The notes below the pieces were generated by a model, which was not told the DNA's origin, did not search any database, and saw only the letters and a program-made list of their open reading frames with translations. Below are positions 43,947 to 54,324 of a DNA stretch of 64,000 bases, in pieces. Source of the stretch: Acidocella sp. 20-57-95 (GTDB lineage Bacteria; Pseudomonadota; Alphaproteobacteria; Acetobacterales; Acetobacteraceae); contig NCAT01000008.1 of assembly GCA_002255575.1 (NCBI GenBank), positions 1 through 64,000 of the forward strand, read 5' to 3'. The position numbers and the translations under genes were made by a program. Numbering within the stretch: the stretch's first letter is position 1; each line of letters begins with the position of its first letter.

Positions 43947-45209
43947 TCAGGACGGATAGACCATTTTGCAACCTGCCTGCTCGGGTGTCTGTGCAATTGT
44001 AGCACCCGGAATATAGGCATCGACCTTGATCACATCCGGATATTTCCCGGCTGGCTTCACCGTGCCGGGGAACATGCCGAGCATCAGTTGGTGATCTTCT
44101 GGCCGGTAAACCGGCGCGCTGGCCTGCAGGGCGACTTCGGGCGGTAACACCAACCCTTCCATCGCCTTGGCAACCTTCACCGAGTCGGTGGACTTGGCCG
44201 CTTCTGCCGCAAGTGCAATGGCATGGATCGAGGCATAGCCGAACCAGGAGCGCGCCGAGGGATACTGGCCGCCATAGGTAGCAGCGTAGCGCTTCGCAAA
44301 ATCATGCACATGCGGCACGTTTGGTTGATCCCAATACCATTCAAACGACCATGATCCGTAATGCGCAGCTTGCGGTAGTGCCGCAATCTGCTCCAGTTCA
44401 AACAAGGCGCCGGCGATATGGATGTCCTTGTTAATGCCAAACTGGGTGATCTGTTTCATGGCGTTGATTTGATCGTCACCCGCGAGCAGCAGGCAGAGCA
44501 CATCGGGTTTCGCAGCCCGCGCTTGGATCAGGTAGGAGGAGAAGTCCGGCGTGCCAACCGGCACGAGCGCACCACCAACGATCGTTCCACCGAGCGCCGT
44601 TACTTGCTTGGTGTAATCATCCTGCTCTGAATGGCCAAAGGCATAATCGGTGGTCAGGAAGTACCATTTCTTGCCGAATTCCTTCACCAGCGTACCAGAG
44701 TTTCCGGAAGTCATGATCCAGGTGGTCGAGCAGGTGCGGAAGGTCGCCCAATTGCAAGCAGGACCGGTCAATTTATCAACGTGACCGCCGGAGCAGACAA
44801 ATAATTTACCATGCGCCGCAGCATATTGGCTGATCGAGAGTGATACGGCTGAATTTGTGGTGCCGGTGAAGAAATCAACTTGGCTTTGGTCCAGCAAGCG
44901 GCTGGCTTTATCAACACCGGTGCCCGGGCTGCCGGCGTCGTCTTCCACTAGAACCTGCAGCGGCCGGCCAAGCACGCCGCCTTTCTTGTTGATCTCAGCA
45001 GCGGCAAATTGTGCCCCTTTAATTGTGCTCTGCCCCAGGACGGCAAAGTTACCGGTGGTCGAATCCACCATGCCGATCTTGATCGGGCTTTCGCTGGCGC
45101 CCCAGCTTGGTTTGGGTGGGTATAATAAAGACGCCGCACCCAGCGCAGCACCAGCTTTGATCAAGCCACGGCGGCCGATCTCTCCACGAAAATTGTTTTG
45201 ATTAGACAT
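43947..45209 (-). CDS. Type I periplasmic binding protein of a LIV-type ABC importer
   Basis: 420 residues. A twin-arginine signal peptide (GRRGLIKAGAALGAASLLY) leads into the LIV-type fold: IKIGMVDSTTGNFAVLGQS, AAAEINKKGGVLG, DFFTGTTNSAVSLSISQ. Tat rather than Sec export suggests folding before export or conservation from relatives. A GAGGGAG site precedes the ATG. First gene of the minus-strand liv operon. The nearest relatives are likely amide, urea or short aromatic-acid binders; the exact ligand is unknown. Confidence 0.9.
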   Translation of the reverse strand: MSNQNNFRGEIGRRGLIKAGAALGAASLLYPPKPSWGASESPIKIGMVDSTTGNFAVLGQSTIKGAQFAAAEINKKGGVLGRPLQVLVEDDAGSPGTGVDKASRLLDQSQVDFFTGTTNSAVSLSISQYAAAHGKLFVCSGGHVDKLTGPACNWATFRTCSTTWIMTSGNSGTLVKEFGKKWYFLTTDYAFGHSEQDDYTKQVTALGGTIVGGALVPVGTPDFSSYLIQARAAKPDVLCLLLAGDDQINAMKQITQFGINKDIHIAGALFELEQIAALPQAAHYGSWSFEWYWDQPNVPHVHDFAKRYAATYGGQYPSARSWFGYASIHAIALAAEAAKSTDSVKVAKAMEGLVLPPEVALQASAPVYRPEDHQLMLGMFPGTVKPAGKYPDVIKVDAYIPGATIAQTPEQAGCKMVYPS

Positions 45210-45680
45210 ATTGTTGTTCTCCCTCGATTTTTTCGACCAGATTTAGACCATATTCCCAATGTTGCAGCGCAGCGCCCTATGTAACATAACTAAATATCTA
45301 TCATCCAAGCATGATTTGGTGAAGTCTAGATATTGAATAGTTTGTACGTTTCGGACGATTTATTGTTGCACCATCTCTGGCCAGATTACCGCGCTTGTCA
45401 ATGGTACTGCCATCTCGTTTTCCAGGTTGCAGCGGTCAAATATTTGGGATTTCAGCAAAAAATATTCCCCGCCCCCGATTTTAGCCCAGAAAACGCGAAT
45501 CTATTGAGCGATTTGAGGAAATTTTGTGCCAAAGCTCTTCGTTTCCTGTTTTGGCCTTTGCCGCTCTTCCAGGCTGATGGGGCGCCGATCAGCAGCAACC
45601 CCAGTGCAACAGCCGACGCGCAAAAGCCGCAATCCGACACAACCAGGCTATTATAAGTCGCCACCCGTCAGCATCACTTA
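45210..45680. other. 471-nt intergenic region
   Basis: It separates the liv operon (promoter at the left end) from the BKACE gene, both on the minus strand. A 107-codon plus-strand open frame (45333-45656) has no domain, no ribosome-binding site and no neighbour support. Nothing else was recognised. Confidence 0.5.
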
Positions 45681-46613
45681 CTAAAAGCCGACCTTATCAC
45701 CGCCTTTAAGCTGTAAAATATCGCGCGCCTCGTCCGGCGTCGCCACCTCCAAACCCAGACCTTCGATAATTTTTCGAACCTGCAGAACCTGCGATGCGTT
45801 GGTTGGTGCAAGTTTTCCTTTGCCTAACCACAACGAATCTTCCAGACCGACCCGCACATTACCGCCCATCGCCGCTGCGATCGCTGCCGTTGGCATCTGG
45901 CTACGGCCCGCTCCTAAAACTGACCAACGATATTGGTCTCCAAATAACCGGTCAGCGGTCCGTTTCATGTGCATGATATCATCGGGGTGCGGCCCAATAC
46001 CGCCCAGCAAGCCAAAGCAGGTTTGAATGAATAAAGGTGCTTTTACCAACCCTTCGGTCCAGAAATAATGCAGATTATACAAGTGACTGGTATCGTAACA
46101 TTCAAATTCGTAGCGTGCACCGGTTTCGTTTAAAGTGGTTAGGGCATACGCAATATCCTTAAAGCTATTGCGAAAAACCAGGTCTTTGGAATTTTCAAGC
46201 ATTTGCGGTTCCCACTCATGCTTGAATTCCTTAAACCGCTTCAGCATCGGGAACAGCCCGAAATTCATGGAGCCCATGTTCAAGCTCGCAATCTCTGGCT
46301 TCCACGTTGCAGCTGGTCGCACACGCTCTTCAACCGACATATAGGGCGACCCACCCGTTGTCAGATTAACCACGACATTAGAAGATTGCTTAATCACGCG
46401 TAAAAATGGCTCAAATGCTTCGGGGGTCTGGTCAGGGCGGCCATCCACAGGGTTACGTGCGTGCAAATGCACGATCGCGGCGCCTGCTTCAGCTGCAGCC
46501 AGGGCTGATTGCGCTATCTCATCTGCGGTGATCGGCAAATGCGGCGACATTGACGGTGTATGAATGGACCCGGTCACCGCACAGCTGATAATCACTTTAT
46601 TTGCAACAGTCAT
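45681..46613 (-). CDS. BKACE (DUF849) beta-keto acid cleavage enzyme
   Basis: 310 residues. The TIM-barrel Zn-site signature is present: IVHLHARNPVDGRP with H49 and H51 as metal ligands, VVNLTTGGSPYMS, SLNMGSMNFG and the later GLEDSLWLGKG. BKACE enzymes condense a beta-keto acid with acetyl-CoA to give acetoacetate and a CoA ester. A GAGGGA site precedes the ATG. The family has many specificities (3-keto-5-aminohexanoate, dehydrocarnitine and others), so the substrate here is unknown. It sits among amino-acid-type transport and catabolism genes. Confidence 0.9.
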   Translation of the reverse strand: MTVANKVIISCAVTGSIHTPSMSPHLPITADEIAQSALAAAEAGAAIVHLHARNPVDGRPDQTPEAFEPFLRVIKQSSNVVVNLTTGGSPYMSVEERVRPAATWKPEIASLNMGSMNFGLFPMLKRFKEFKHEWEPQMLENSKDLVFRNSFKDIAYALTTLNETGARYEFECYDTSHLYNLHYFWTEGLVKAPLFIQTCFGLLGGIGPHPDDIMHMKRTADRLFGDQYRWSVLGAGRSQMPTAAIAAAMGGNVRVGLEDSLWLGKGKLAPTNASQVLQVRKIIEGLGLEVATPDEARDILQLKGGDKVGF

Positions 46614-47066
46614 TCAGACGTTCCCTCATAATTTTTGCCCGTACGGCGCTGGCCAATAAAATGTCAAATACGTTCGATCACGCCCGCTAACGCCGGAACG
46701 TTTTCCCGCAGACAAGTGTTTAATAATATATCGCGGCAATATTCAATGCGGGAGCAATTATAATCGCGCTCAACGCGCTGTTTCGCTCGCAGCTGTTCGG
46801 TGGGGGATGTCGAACAAGATACTTTTTTATAACATTATATGTGTTATTGATGGTTGCGGGTAACGAGGGCTCGTGCCAACCAGTCTTTGAATTAAATCCT
46901 CAAGTGACGGCTCTGCTTCCAGACCATCTCCGGGCGATGCTTGGAGACGTGGCTGGCAGATGCTGCCAGACGGTTAAGAGGACGCCATTCTTCTCTGATG
47001 CTTATAATGCCACCAAAGGTGAGCTTAGCTTGAAAACCACTTAAGCTAGTTTGCCTGGCACCGTTT
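46614..47066. other. 453-nt intergenic region
   Basis: It lies between two minus-strand genes. Short open frames on both strands (for example 46841-47044) show no recognisable family and poor starts. It presumably contains the BKACE promoter at the left end. A degenerate gene cannot be excluded. Confidence 0.4.
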
Positions 47067-48140
47067 TTACGGGTGCTCAGTTTCGGTAAACCAGTCGGTC
47101 GGTAAGTCGCGGCCAGCACCGGTCGCCTTGGCTTTGGCATATAAAAGAGCGCCGGTGACCGCGAATTGATAGCCAAGGCCAAGGTTATTGATGAAGCAAG
47201 TGATCTCGTCCTGAGTTGCCCGCCCGGTCGCGCGCCCTGCAATCAGGTCTGTCAATAACGGTAATTTTGCAAAATCTACCGCCTGCGTAACCCTCCAGCC
47301 TTTCCCCTTTTCCAGTTCGGGTAATACGACGCCAGCTGATAATGTGTTGATCGGCGTTTCGGCCGGCGTGTGCAAAAATACCCGATCGGCGCGATCGATC
47401 ACATCCCGACCAAGTTCCCGTCTGGTCACAGCACTCACATGCATGCCAGGCGCCATCCATTGGGCGAAGAACACGGGATCAATCGTGTTGGTCGCGCACA
47501 TCACAATATCCGCGCCGTCAACCGCCGCTTCAGGTGTTTTCACGGGCTGCACCTCTATGCCTAGCTGGGTGGTCATTTCGGTAGCAAATGCCTCACGGCG
47601 GGCTTGATTTGGGCTGTAACAACGCAAAACCTCGATGTCGCGCACCGCCACGGCCGCCATTGCCTGCGCGCCTGCCTGCCAGCCGGTGCCAAGCAACCCC
47701 GCAACCTTGGCATCCGCCCGGGCAAGATATTTAACCGCCAGCCCATTAGCCGCCCCCACCCGTAACCGCTGCACCACGCCATCTGGAAAAATGGCGAGCG
47801 GCTCGCCGGTCTCGGTTGAGAATAGCAGCACCAGCCCGACATAGCGTGCATTGGGAGCCGCCGGCGCCTTCACCCGCCTGGTGGAGCCGCCATCCTGCGG
47901 CCAAGTTAGAATATCGGAATTAATTCGCACAGCGCCCACACCCAGATGCGGGGCGATGCCATCCATCGATTTCAAGCAGTAAAGCGCATCATCCCGGCTG
48001 GTCGGCGCATAAGTGTCGGAGCGCGTGCGCGACACGCCCCGCCCTTCGGCCAGTTCCCGGTACGCAATCTCCAGCCCTGTGATGCAATCCGGCATGGTGA
48101 GCAGCCGAGATACATCCTCGTTGGAGAGGATTAATGTCAT
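47067..48140 (-). CDS. Ornithine cyclodeaminase/mu-crystallin family protein
   Basis: 357 residues. The Rossmann NAD-binding segment is KVAGLLGTGWQAGAQAMAAV, preceded by GVVQRLRVGAANGLAVKYLA and followed by DIVMCATNTIDPVFFAQWM. Members act as ornithine cyclodeaminase, alanine/arginine dehydrogenase or ketimine reductase. The conserved acidic residue needed for deamination cannot be assigned by eye, so the reaction stays open. It is 12 nt downstream of the TctC-type binding protein on the same strand, suggesting catabolism of the imported compound. Confidence 0.85.
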   Translation of the reverse strand: MTLILSNEDVSRLLTMPDCITGLEIAYRELAEGRGVSRTRSDTYAPTSRDDALYCLKSMDGIAPHLGVGAVRINSDILTWPQDGGSTRRVKAPAAPNARYVGLVLLFSTETGEPLAIFPDGVVQRLRVGAANGLAVKYLARADAKVAGLLGTGWQAGAQAMAAVAVRDIEVLRCYSPNQARREAFATEMTTQLGIEVQPVKTPEAAVDGADIVMCATNTIDPVFFAQWMAPGMHVSAVTRRELGRDVIDRADRVFLHTPAETPINTLSAGVVLPELEKGKGWRVTQAVDFAKLPLLTDLIAGRATGRATQDEITCFINNLGLGYQFAVTGALLYAKAKATGAGRDLPTDWFTETEHP

Positions 48141-48152
48141 TTGCCGGTTCGA

Positions 48153-49118
48153 TCAGGTCGGCAGCAAATTGAAGCGTTTTAGCATGGATTTTTGGGCGTC
48201 GAGCATTGACAGGGTGCCAGTTTGGTCAAGTGCAAAAGGCGTGGTTCCAATCTGCGCAGCCCATTTCGCGACATCTGGCGAGGCCGCGGCTGTCATCAAA
48301 GCCTGACTCAACGCCGTGGCGATGGCCGGGTCCATACCCGGTGGCGCCACCACCGGCTGCCATTGGATAACGTTGACCAAGTCCGGTTGGCCGATATCAA
48401 TCGCGGACGGTACACCGGGGACTGAGGATTTGTTTTCGAATGTGACGATAAGTTTTATTAGAGATGTGTCTTTCATCGACGCAATGGTGGATAGCGGATG
48501 AATGGCGGCATCCACATCGCCACGCGCAACTGCCAGCAGCGAGTTGATCGAGGATTTATACCCGGTGACCACTTTCACACTAATATCGGTGGCACCTGCA
48601 AAAACTTTGGTTGCCACGTAGCTGGATGAGCCGAGCCCGCCCATCGCAAATGAAATTGGTCTTGTTGCCGCCAATTGCTGCATATCCGCCACGCTGTTGA
48701 TGGGACTTTTGGCGCCGACCACCAGACCTTCCGAATTGCGCCCGACATTGGCGAGCCAAGTAAGTTTGTCCAGGTTGAAATTGCCTGGAATTTTACGCGT
48801 CAGCAGACCAGGGATGTTGATCAGGCTGATCGTGTAGCCATCCGGTTTGGTGGAGAATAGTTGGAAAATCGCGGTCGCACCGCCGCCGCCTTCCACATTG
48901 ATCGGCTCGACATTCACGCCCATCTGCTGGGTCAGCACTTTGGCGAATTCACGGCCATAAGCGTCAAACGTGCCGCCGGGCCCTTCGGGCACGATCAGGC
49001 TGATCGGGTGACTGGGGAACGCGCTCGCCAAGGCGGATCTTCCGCCGATGCAGGCGGCGGCACTCACACCAAGGCCGGATTTCAATAGCTTACGGCGTGC
49101 CAGCTTTGTTACAGACAT
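48153..49118 (-). CDS. TctC/Bug-family tripartite transporter binding protein
   Basis: 321 residues. A twin-arginine signal (ARRKLLKSGLGVSAAACIGG) is followed by the Bug fold: HPISLIVPEGPGGTFDAYGR, VNVEPINVEGGGGATAIFQL, ISFAMGGLGSSSYVATKVFA. Bug proteins bind carboxylates, amides or amino acids for TctAB-type permeases, but no TctA/TctB gene is nearby, so it is an orphan here. It has a strong GGAGGG site and shares the strand with the downstream cyclodeaminase-like gene. Confidence 0.88.
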   Translation of the reverse strand: MSVTKLARRKLLKSGLGVSAAACIGGRSALASAFPSHPISLIVPEGPGGTFDAYGREFAKVLTQQMGVNVEPINVEGGGGATAIFQLFSTKPDGYTISLINIPGLLTRKIPGNFNLDKLTWLANVGRNSEGLVVGAKSPINSVADMQQLAATRPISFAMGGLGSSSYVATKVFAGATDISVKVVTGYKSSINSLLAVARGDVDAAIHPLSTIASMKDTSLIKLIVTFENKSSVPGVPSAIDIGQPDLVNVIQWQPVVAPPGMDPAIATALSQALMTAAASPDVAKWAAQIGTTPFALDQTGTLSMLDAQKSMLKRFNLLPT

Positions 49119-50069
49119 TGTTCACCCTCCGAACATAAGTTTCATTATTAAAGTTGTTGCTATAATTTCACGGGCTGCGTGGCCGGTCAACTCTTAAGGT
49201 TGACCCACAAATACAGTGATTGACGACATTAAGCATTCGAATTTCACGAGCGTCACACAGGCGGGGACAATAAAATTAAAAGCTGAAATAATAGCCGTCC
49301 TGTCGACTTGTGGTGGTAACGCTTAGATTTTCCAAAGAGATGAAAATATACGCCCATGAACGGTCAGGTTCTCCCTGCCATGCTGCCAGTCATAAAACAC
49401 TGGACAACAAATGCGCTGCATTTATTTGAATATCGCTGTGCAAATTCACCTTTCATAACCACGCACACGACGTTGTGTCACGCCAGCAACATTCTCGACA
49501 GCAATCCAGTCGGGTCCGCCGCCAACAGCTGCAACCCGGCTATACTGTTCCGCACAGTGATAAGAGCGTTTCTCGATGCGGAACGGCAAATGGTGGTGAG
49601 AAAGACAATAAAAAAAGGCGATTGATTTTACCGCTCAATACGAAAAGCGTCTGATGCAGTGCAGCAAAATCAGTTTTATTTTTCACGTTCTGTGATCTTT
49701 TATTGGCATCGTACAAATCACGCGCGAGATGGTGATGTTTGTTCGCTAGGTGGCAAATTTCATGCTGTTCGTTCATGGCAGGCTTGCACGGAACTACAAA
49801 CAATTATTACTTGTTGATATGGTACAAATGCCACAGTATAGCGAGAAAAGGCAGAAAAGCAAGAATTTAGGCTTGGAAAGGGAGGATCACGATTAGCACC
49901 TATTGATGTCCAGCTGCCGTTTATGAACATGCGCGATGAATCGCCGTTTTTTGAATATCAGCTTGCATGTTTCATGGGCTTTGATCGCCAGCCGAATATT
50001 TGGGTATGAGTGTTGTATGAATCGGGACGAATGAAAACACCGTTTGGACCAATATATAAGGGAAGAAAT
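49119..50069. other. Long intergenic region (about 950 nt), no gene recognised
   Basis: It separates divergent units, so it should carry promoters for the TctC-type gene (left) and the LIV-type binding protein (right). Open frames at 49356-49625 (+) and 49540-49803 (-) overlap each other and have no recognisable domain. The AT-rich composition and lack of structure suggest decayed sequence, possibly a lost regulator. Confidence 0.4.
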
Positions 50070-51266
50070 ATGAGAAAATACATTTATGCGGCCTCATTGC
50101 TTTCAGCGCTCGCTGTTAGCGCTACGATGGAACAGGCTGCTAACGCGGCAACGGCCGGTACCCCCTACAATATTGACGTGATATTATCTCTCACGGGTAC
50201 CGCAAGTTTTCTGGGAAATTCAGAACAGCATGCGATAAAAATTGAGCAGGCCGTGATAAATGCGGGCGATGGTATTCATGGTCACCCTGTCAATTTTGTG
50301 TTTCACGACGACCAATCGAGTGGGCAAATTGCAGTGCAGTTAGCCAACCAGGTGTTGGCGACTCATCCGAAAGTAATCATCGGGCCCACACTGGTTGCTT
50401 CATGCAACGCCGTCGCGCCCTTGGTGCGTAATGACGGGCCGGTTATGTATTGTCTTTCCCCCGGCGTTCACCCGACCAAGCCGAGCTATATGTTCTCAGC
50501 CAGCACCTCGACCGCTGATATGATTGCGGCGACATTGCATTATTACCAGCTGCGGGGCTGGACGCGCATTGCCATCCTCACAGCAACCGATGCAACTGGC
50601 CAGGATGCAGCAAAGGCGATCAAGGCTGAGATGGGGATGCCTGAGAACAAGGCGTTAACGCTGGTTGCTGATGAGCATTTTAACCCAAGCGATGTAACGG
50701 TTGATCCTGAAATTCAGGCGATGAAGGCATCAAATGCGCAGGCCCTGATTGTTTGGACCAGCGGTACATCACTTGGCACTGCGTTGCGTGGCATTGCCAA
50801 TGCGGGTTGGAATGTACCGGTCGCGACCACTCATGCCAACATGCAATATAAGCAGATGGCACAATATAAAGCGTTTATCCCGCAGCAATTTTATATCGCG
50901 TCGCCGCCGGCTGTATTTCCTTCATCTCAAAAAGCTGGCGACACTGCAAATGTGCAGGCTGTGCGTTCAGAAATGTTCGGTGCCTTTACTGGTATGGGAC
51001 AGAAGCCTGATATGGGCGTGGCGCTTTCCTGGGACCCGGTACTGATTGCCGTGAATGCCTTGAACACGCTGCCTGACAGCGCGACCAATGAACAGATACG
51101 TGATTATATCGCGAATTTGACAAGTTATGCTGGCATAAACGGCATTTACAATATGCAAGCCACGCCTCAGCGTGGGCTTAGTCTACAAAATGTTATTATG
51201 ACCCGTTGGGACGCCGCCAAGAGCGACTTTGTCGTGGTTGGTGGTCCTGGTGGGACCCCGTTCTGA
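50070..51266 (+). CDS. Type I periplasmic binding protein, LIV-type
   Basis: About 398 residues from ATG 50070, with GGAAG 5 nt upstream. An in-frame ATG at 50010 adds 20 unrelated residues. A Sec signal peptide (RKYIYAASLLSALAVSATME, cleavage near ANA-AT) is followed by YNIDVILSLTGTASFLGNS, FVFHDDQSSGQIAVQLANQV and PKVIIGPTLVASCNAVAPLV. Upstream of the fused permease and two ATPase genes, it supplies the ligand to that importer. Probably a small carboxylate or aromatic ligand; not determinable here. Confidence 0.88.
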   Translation: MRKYIYAASLLSALAVSATMEQAANAATAGTPYNIDVILSLTGTASFLGNSEQHAIKIEQAVINAGDGIHGHPVNFVFHDDQSSGQIAVQLANQVLATHPKVIIGPTLVASCNAVAPLVRNDGPVMYCLSPGVHPTKPSYMFSASTSTADMIAATLHYYQLRGWTRIAILTATDATGQDAAKAIKAEMGMPENKALTLVADEHFNPSDVTVDPEIQAMKASNAQALIVWTSGTSLGTALRGIANAGWNVPVATTHANMQYKQMAQYKAFIPQQFYIASPPAVFPSSQKAGDTANVQAVRSEMFGAFTGMGQKPDMGVALSWDPVLIAVNALNTLPDSATNEQIRDYIANLTSYAGINGIYNMQATPQRGLSLQNVIMTRWDAAKSDFVVVGGPGGTPF

Positions 51267-51628
51267 TCGGCTTATCCCGTTCGACCAGATTGCAAAAGGC
51301 AGCCGTTCGAAGGGGCGGCTGCCGTTGATAAATGTTCCGCCAGTTGGGTTTTGGGGGTGTGAGGCGGGGCTCGATAGTTCGATTGGGCAAGGTGAGCAAG
51401 GCGTGATCACTCAGGCCACCGCCCGCGTGGTCTCCGCTTACGAAATATTGTGATGGCAAACTGCAATGCTAAGAAAAGTGAGTTTGTTGTTGTCAGACAT
51501 AGTTCCAGTACTCTATTTTAAAATACAAATGTTACCCGTAGGATCAGTTGACTCAAGTCAGGATCTGGCTAGCGTCGATGGCTTCGCCTACGCGTTGGAT
51601 AACTCAAAAATAACGGAATATTAGGCGC
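51267..51628. other. 362-nt intergenic region with a weak hairpin
   Basis: ggcagccg (51298-51305) pairs with cggctgcc (51316-51323) around a 10-nt loop shortly after the binding-protein stop. There is no T-run, so it resembles the attenuation or stabilising hairpins seen after the other binding-protein genes. No gene is recognised. The ribosome-binding site ahead of 51629 is weak. Confidence 0.5.
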
Positions 51629-53536
51629 ATGGTCGAAGCAGTCCAGATTGGCTTGGGTGGAATTCTGCAAGGCTGTACCTATGCTCTGTTGGCACTTGGG
51701 TTTTCGTTGGTATTTCGTGTGACCGGTGTCATCAACTTGGCCCAGGGTGGGTTTTGTATCCTAGGTGCGTTGTTGGCACATAGTTTTCAAGCAGAATTTG
51801 GCTGGCCTATTTTATTGGCGGCTGCGGGGGGTATTGCGGTTACGGCAATGGTTGCCGCGGTTCTTGGGGCGTTGGTATTTGTGCCGGGGTTAAGCCGTGT
51901 TGCACATGGCAACATGCTCATGCTGACAGCCGGTTTGCTCGCACTTTTGACGGGAGCGATATTATTAATCTGGGGTAGTCAGCCCTACGCCTTGCCGCCG
52001 TTCTCGGGCGATCAGCCCGCTGTGCTTTTTGGTATCACGTTGCCGACACAGGGGTTTTGGATTATTGGTAGCATGGTCAGCATCGTGTTGGCGCTTTGGT
52101 GGTTACTCCATAAAACGAATATTGGCCGCGCCCTGCGCGCATGTTCAGAGAACCCCGCGGCGGCAGCCTTGATGGGCATTAGTGTGCCGGGCATGACATT
52201 GTTGAGCTTTATACTGGCCGCTATGATTGGCGCGACGGCGGGTATTGTTATTGCCCCCATAACATCCCTGCAATTTGATACGGGATCCCTATTTTCAATC
52301 ATGGGGTTCATTGCAGTGGCCATTGGTGGTGTTGGTTCGTTCCCAGGGGCGGTTGCTGGTGGGCTGTTATTGGGTTTGGCGAACCAATTCGCCACTGCCT
52401 ACGTATCATCACTTTTTAGCAGTGCATTATCAGTTGGGTTGCTGCTCGCGATATTAATTTGGCGCCCTAGCGGCCTGTTCAATGTCGGCAAAACCAGACG
52501 CCAGGATGTGCGCGAGGAGGCTCGCGTTCAAAAAGGGCTCATCCGCATCGCGCGGCAAGCGGCATGGATATGGGGTGGATTAGGATTAGTATTGGCGTTT
52601 ACTTTGCCATTATGGTTACCAGGTGGCAGTTTACTTTCTTCGTTGAACATAACGGGCATTTTGTTCATCGCCTTAATTGGGTTGAATATACTGAGCGGCT
52701 ACGCAGGGCAGGTAAGTCTTGGTCAGGCTGGGTTCATGGCGATTGGCGGCTACACGGCCGGCTGGCTGGCAGTGCAATATAATGTTGCACCAATTTTGGG
52801 TGTTCTTGCTGGTACCCTGATTTCACTCATATGTGCCGTAATATTGGCGCTTATTACAATGCGGCTGCGCGGTCTCTATCTCGCCCTAGCCACATTGGCC
52901 TTTGGTTTGATGATCGATTCTCTTGCGGTCGGTTTGGATGATATAACCGGGGGGCCATCTGGGCTTACGGGCATTCCGTCATTCAGTATTGGCGGCCTGG
53001 ATTTTAGTTCACCATTGCGGATGTATTATCTAATCCTTGGTATCATTCTGGTTTCATTGTTCCTGATGGCAGGTGCTTTACGCTCAGATTTTGGCCGTGC
53101 CTTACAAGCCATAAGGACCGACCAAACGGCTGCGGCAGCTTTGGGAATCAATGTGCCAATGTATAAGCTGGCAGCGTTTGCGATAAGCGCGGTATTCGCA
53201 TCACTTGCGGGAAGCCTCTATGCTTTCGATTTTAACTATCTGTCGCCGGAGATGGTCGGTACGACGCGGTCGTTCGAATTAGTTACTATGATGGTGATTG
53301 GGGGGGAGGGGATATTACTTGGCCCGCTACTGGGTTCGGGTTTGCTCACCATGTTGCCCACCATGTTTGAAGCTTTGTCAGTTTACAAAACTTTTGCCAA
53401 CGGCGCGCTACTGGCATTCTTTTTTCTGTATTTGCCGGAAGGTATGTTTGGCGGTTTGGTCAGGGCCTTTAGGGTCATCAAAAATCGTGTTGGCCACCGT
53501 CCAAAGCGTTCTCTGCTCCATGAAGGCAGGGTTTGA
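51629..53536 (+). CDS. Fused LivH-LivM ABC permease
   Basis: 635 residues and roughly 17-18 membrane segments. Residues about 1-285 are LivH-like (GILQGCTYALLALGFSLVFR, GVINLAQGGFCILGALLAHS, AVAIGGVGSFPGAVAGGLLL). A charged linker (TRRQDVREEARVQKG) joins a LivM-like half (about 310-635: FIALIGLNILSGYAGQVSLG, QAGFMAIGGYTAGWLAVQ, LQAIRTDQTAAAALGINV). The fusion fixes a 1:1 pore stoichiometry. The ATPase genes follow directly; livG begins at the stop codon. Confidence 0.92.
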   Translation: MVEAVQIGLGGILQGCTYALLALGFSLVFRVTGVINLAQGGFCILGALLAHSFQAEFGWPILLAAAGGIAVTAMVAAVLGALVFVPGLSRVAHGNMLMLTAGLLALLTGAILLIWGSQPYALPPFSGDQPAVLFGITLPTQGFWIIGSMVSIVLALWWLLHKTNIGRALRACSENPAAAALMGISVPGMTLLSFILAAMIGATAGIVIAPITSLQFDTGSLFSIMGFIAVAIGGVGSFPGAVAGGLLLGLANQFATAYVSSLFSSALSVGLLLAILIWRPSGLFNVGKTRRQDVREEARVQKGLIRIARQAAWIWGGLGLVLAFTLPLWLPGGSLLSSLNITGILFIALIGLNILSGYAGQVSLGQAGFMAIGGYTAGWLAVQYNVAPILGVLAGTLISLICAVILALITMRLRGLYLALATLAFGLMIDSLAVGLDDITGGPSGLTGIPSFSIGGLDFSSPLRMYYLILGIILVSLFLMAGALRSDFGRALQAIRTDQTAAAALGINVPMYKLAAFAISAVFASLAGSLYAFDFNYLSPEMVGTTRSFELVTMMVIGGEGILLGPLLGSGLLTMLPTMFEALSVYKTFANGALLAFFFLYLPEGMFGGLVRAFRVIKNRVGHRPKRSLLHEGRV

Positions 53537-54315
53537 TGATGCAGAACACGCAGGCAGTGTTGCTTGAGGTGAAAAACCTCACTAAAAATTTTGGTGGTTT
53601 GCAAGCGATCAATGACGTATCGTTTGTCGTTCCCGAAGGTAAGTTGATCGCTTTGATCGGCCCAAATGGTGCCGGTAAAACGACGGTCTTTAACGTCATA
53701 AGTAATTTATTTCCTGCCAGTAGCGGTGACGTATTGTTGGCTGGCAAGTCCCTCGTTGGGCTATCCCCGGTGCAAATTGCGTCCTTGGGATTGATCCGCA
53801 CATTCCAAAGTGCACGTGTATTCCCGGGAATGACAGTTCTGGAAAATGTCATGGTCGGTCGTCATCGCATGATGCGATCCAATCTATTTGATCAGATGTT
53901 CTGGCTGCCCCGTAACCGCCGGGCTGAAGCTGATATTTATGCACGTGCCGGAGCCTTGCTAGATATTGTTGGCCTGCAGCAGTTTCGCGATAGCCATGCA
54001 ATCGATTTGCCGATGGGTGCGCAGAAAATGCTCGAGGTAATTCGCGCTGTCGTCGCATGCCCAAAGATTTTACTGCTGGACGAACCAGCCGCCGGCTTGA
54101 ATGATGCTGAAACGGCCGATCTGGCTGGGTTGCTCCGAGCGATTTGTGACAGCGGCATCACCATTATGCTGGTGGAGCATAATATGCCGTTGGTGATGGG
54201 CATTGCTGATGAAGTGTTGGTGATGGAAACCGGGCGACTGATTATGTCTGGCAAGCCACATATTGTGCAGCGAGACCCCCGTGTGATTGCTGCCTATCTT
54301 GGCATGGAAGGATAA
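53536..54315 (+). CDS. LivG-type ABC ATPase
   Basis: About 260 residues from ATG 53536, overlapping the permease stop by one base; a TTG at 53533 and an ATG at 53539 are alternatives. Walker A GPNGAGKTT, signature LPMGAQKMLEVIRAVVACPK (degenerate), Walker B ILLLDEPAAGLND and the switch region LVEHNMPLVMGIAD. It pairs with the following LivF-type ATPase. Confidence 0.92.
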   Translation: MMQNTQAVLLEVKNLTKNFGGLQAINDVSFVVPEGKLIALIGPNGAGKTTVFNVISNLFPASSGDVLLAGKSLVGLSPVQIASLGLIRTFQSARVFPGMTVLENVMVGRHRMMRSNLFDQMFWLPRNRRAEADIYARAGALLDIVGLQQFRDSHAIDLPMGAQKMLEVIRAVVACPKILLLDEPAAGLNDAETADLAGLLRAICDSGITIMLVEHNMPLVMGIADEVLVMETGRLIMSGKPHIVQRDPRVIAAYLGMEG

Positions 54316-54324
54316 CCAAGAACC

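Noticed and set aside
45333..45656. 107-codon open frame ahead of the liv operon
   Set aside because: No homology pattern, no start signal, and it would be isolated between two minus-strand units.
49356..49803. Two overlapping opposite-strand open frames in the long intergenic region
   Set aside because: Mutually overlapping, with no recognisable domain. A decayed regulator is possible but cannot be supported.
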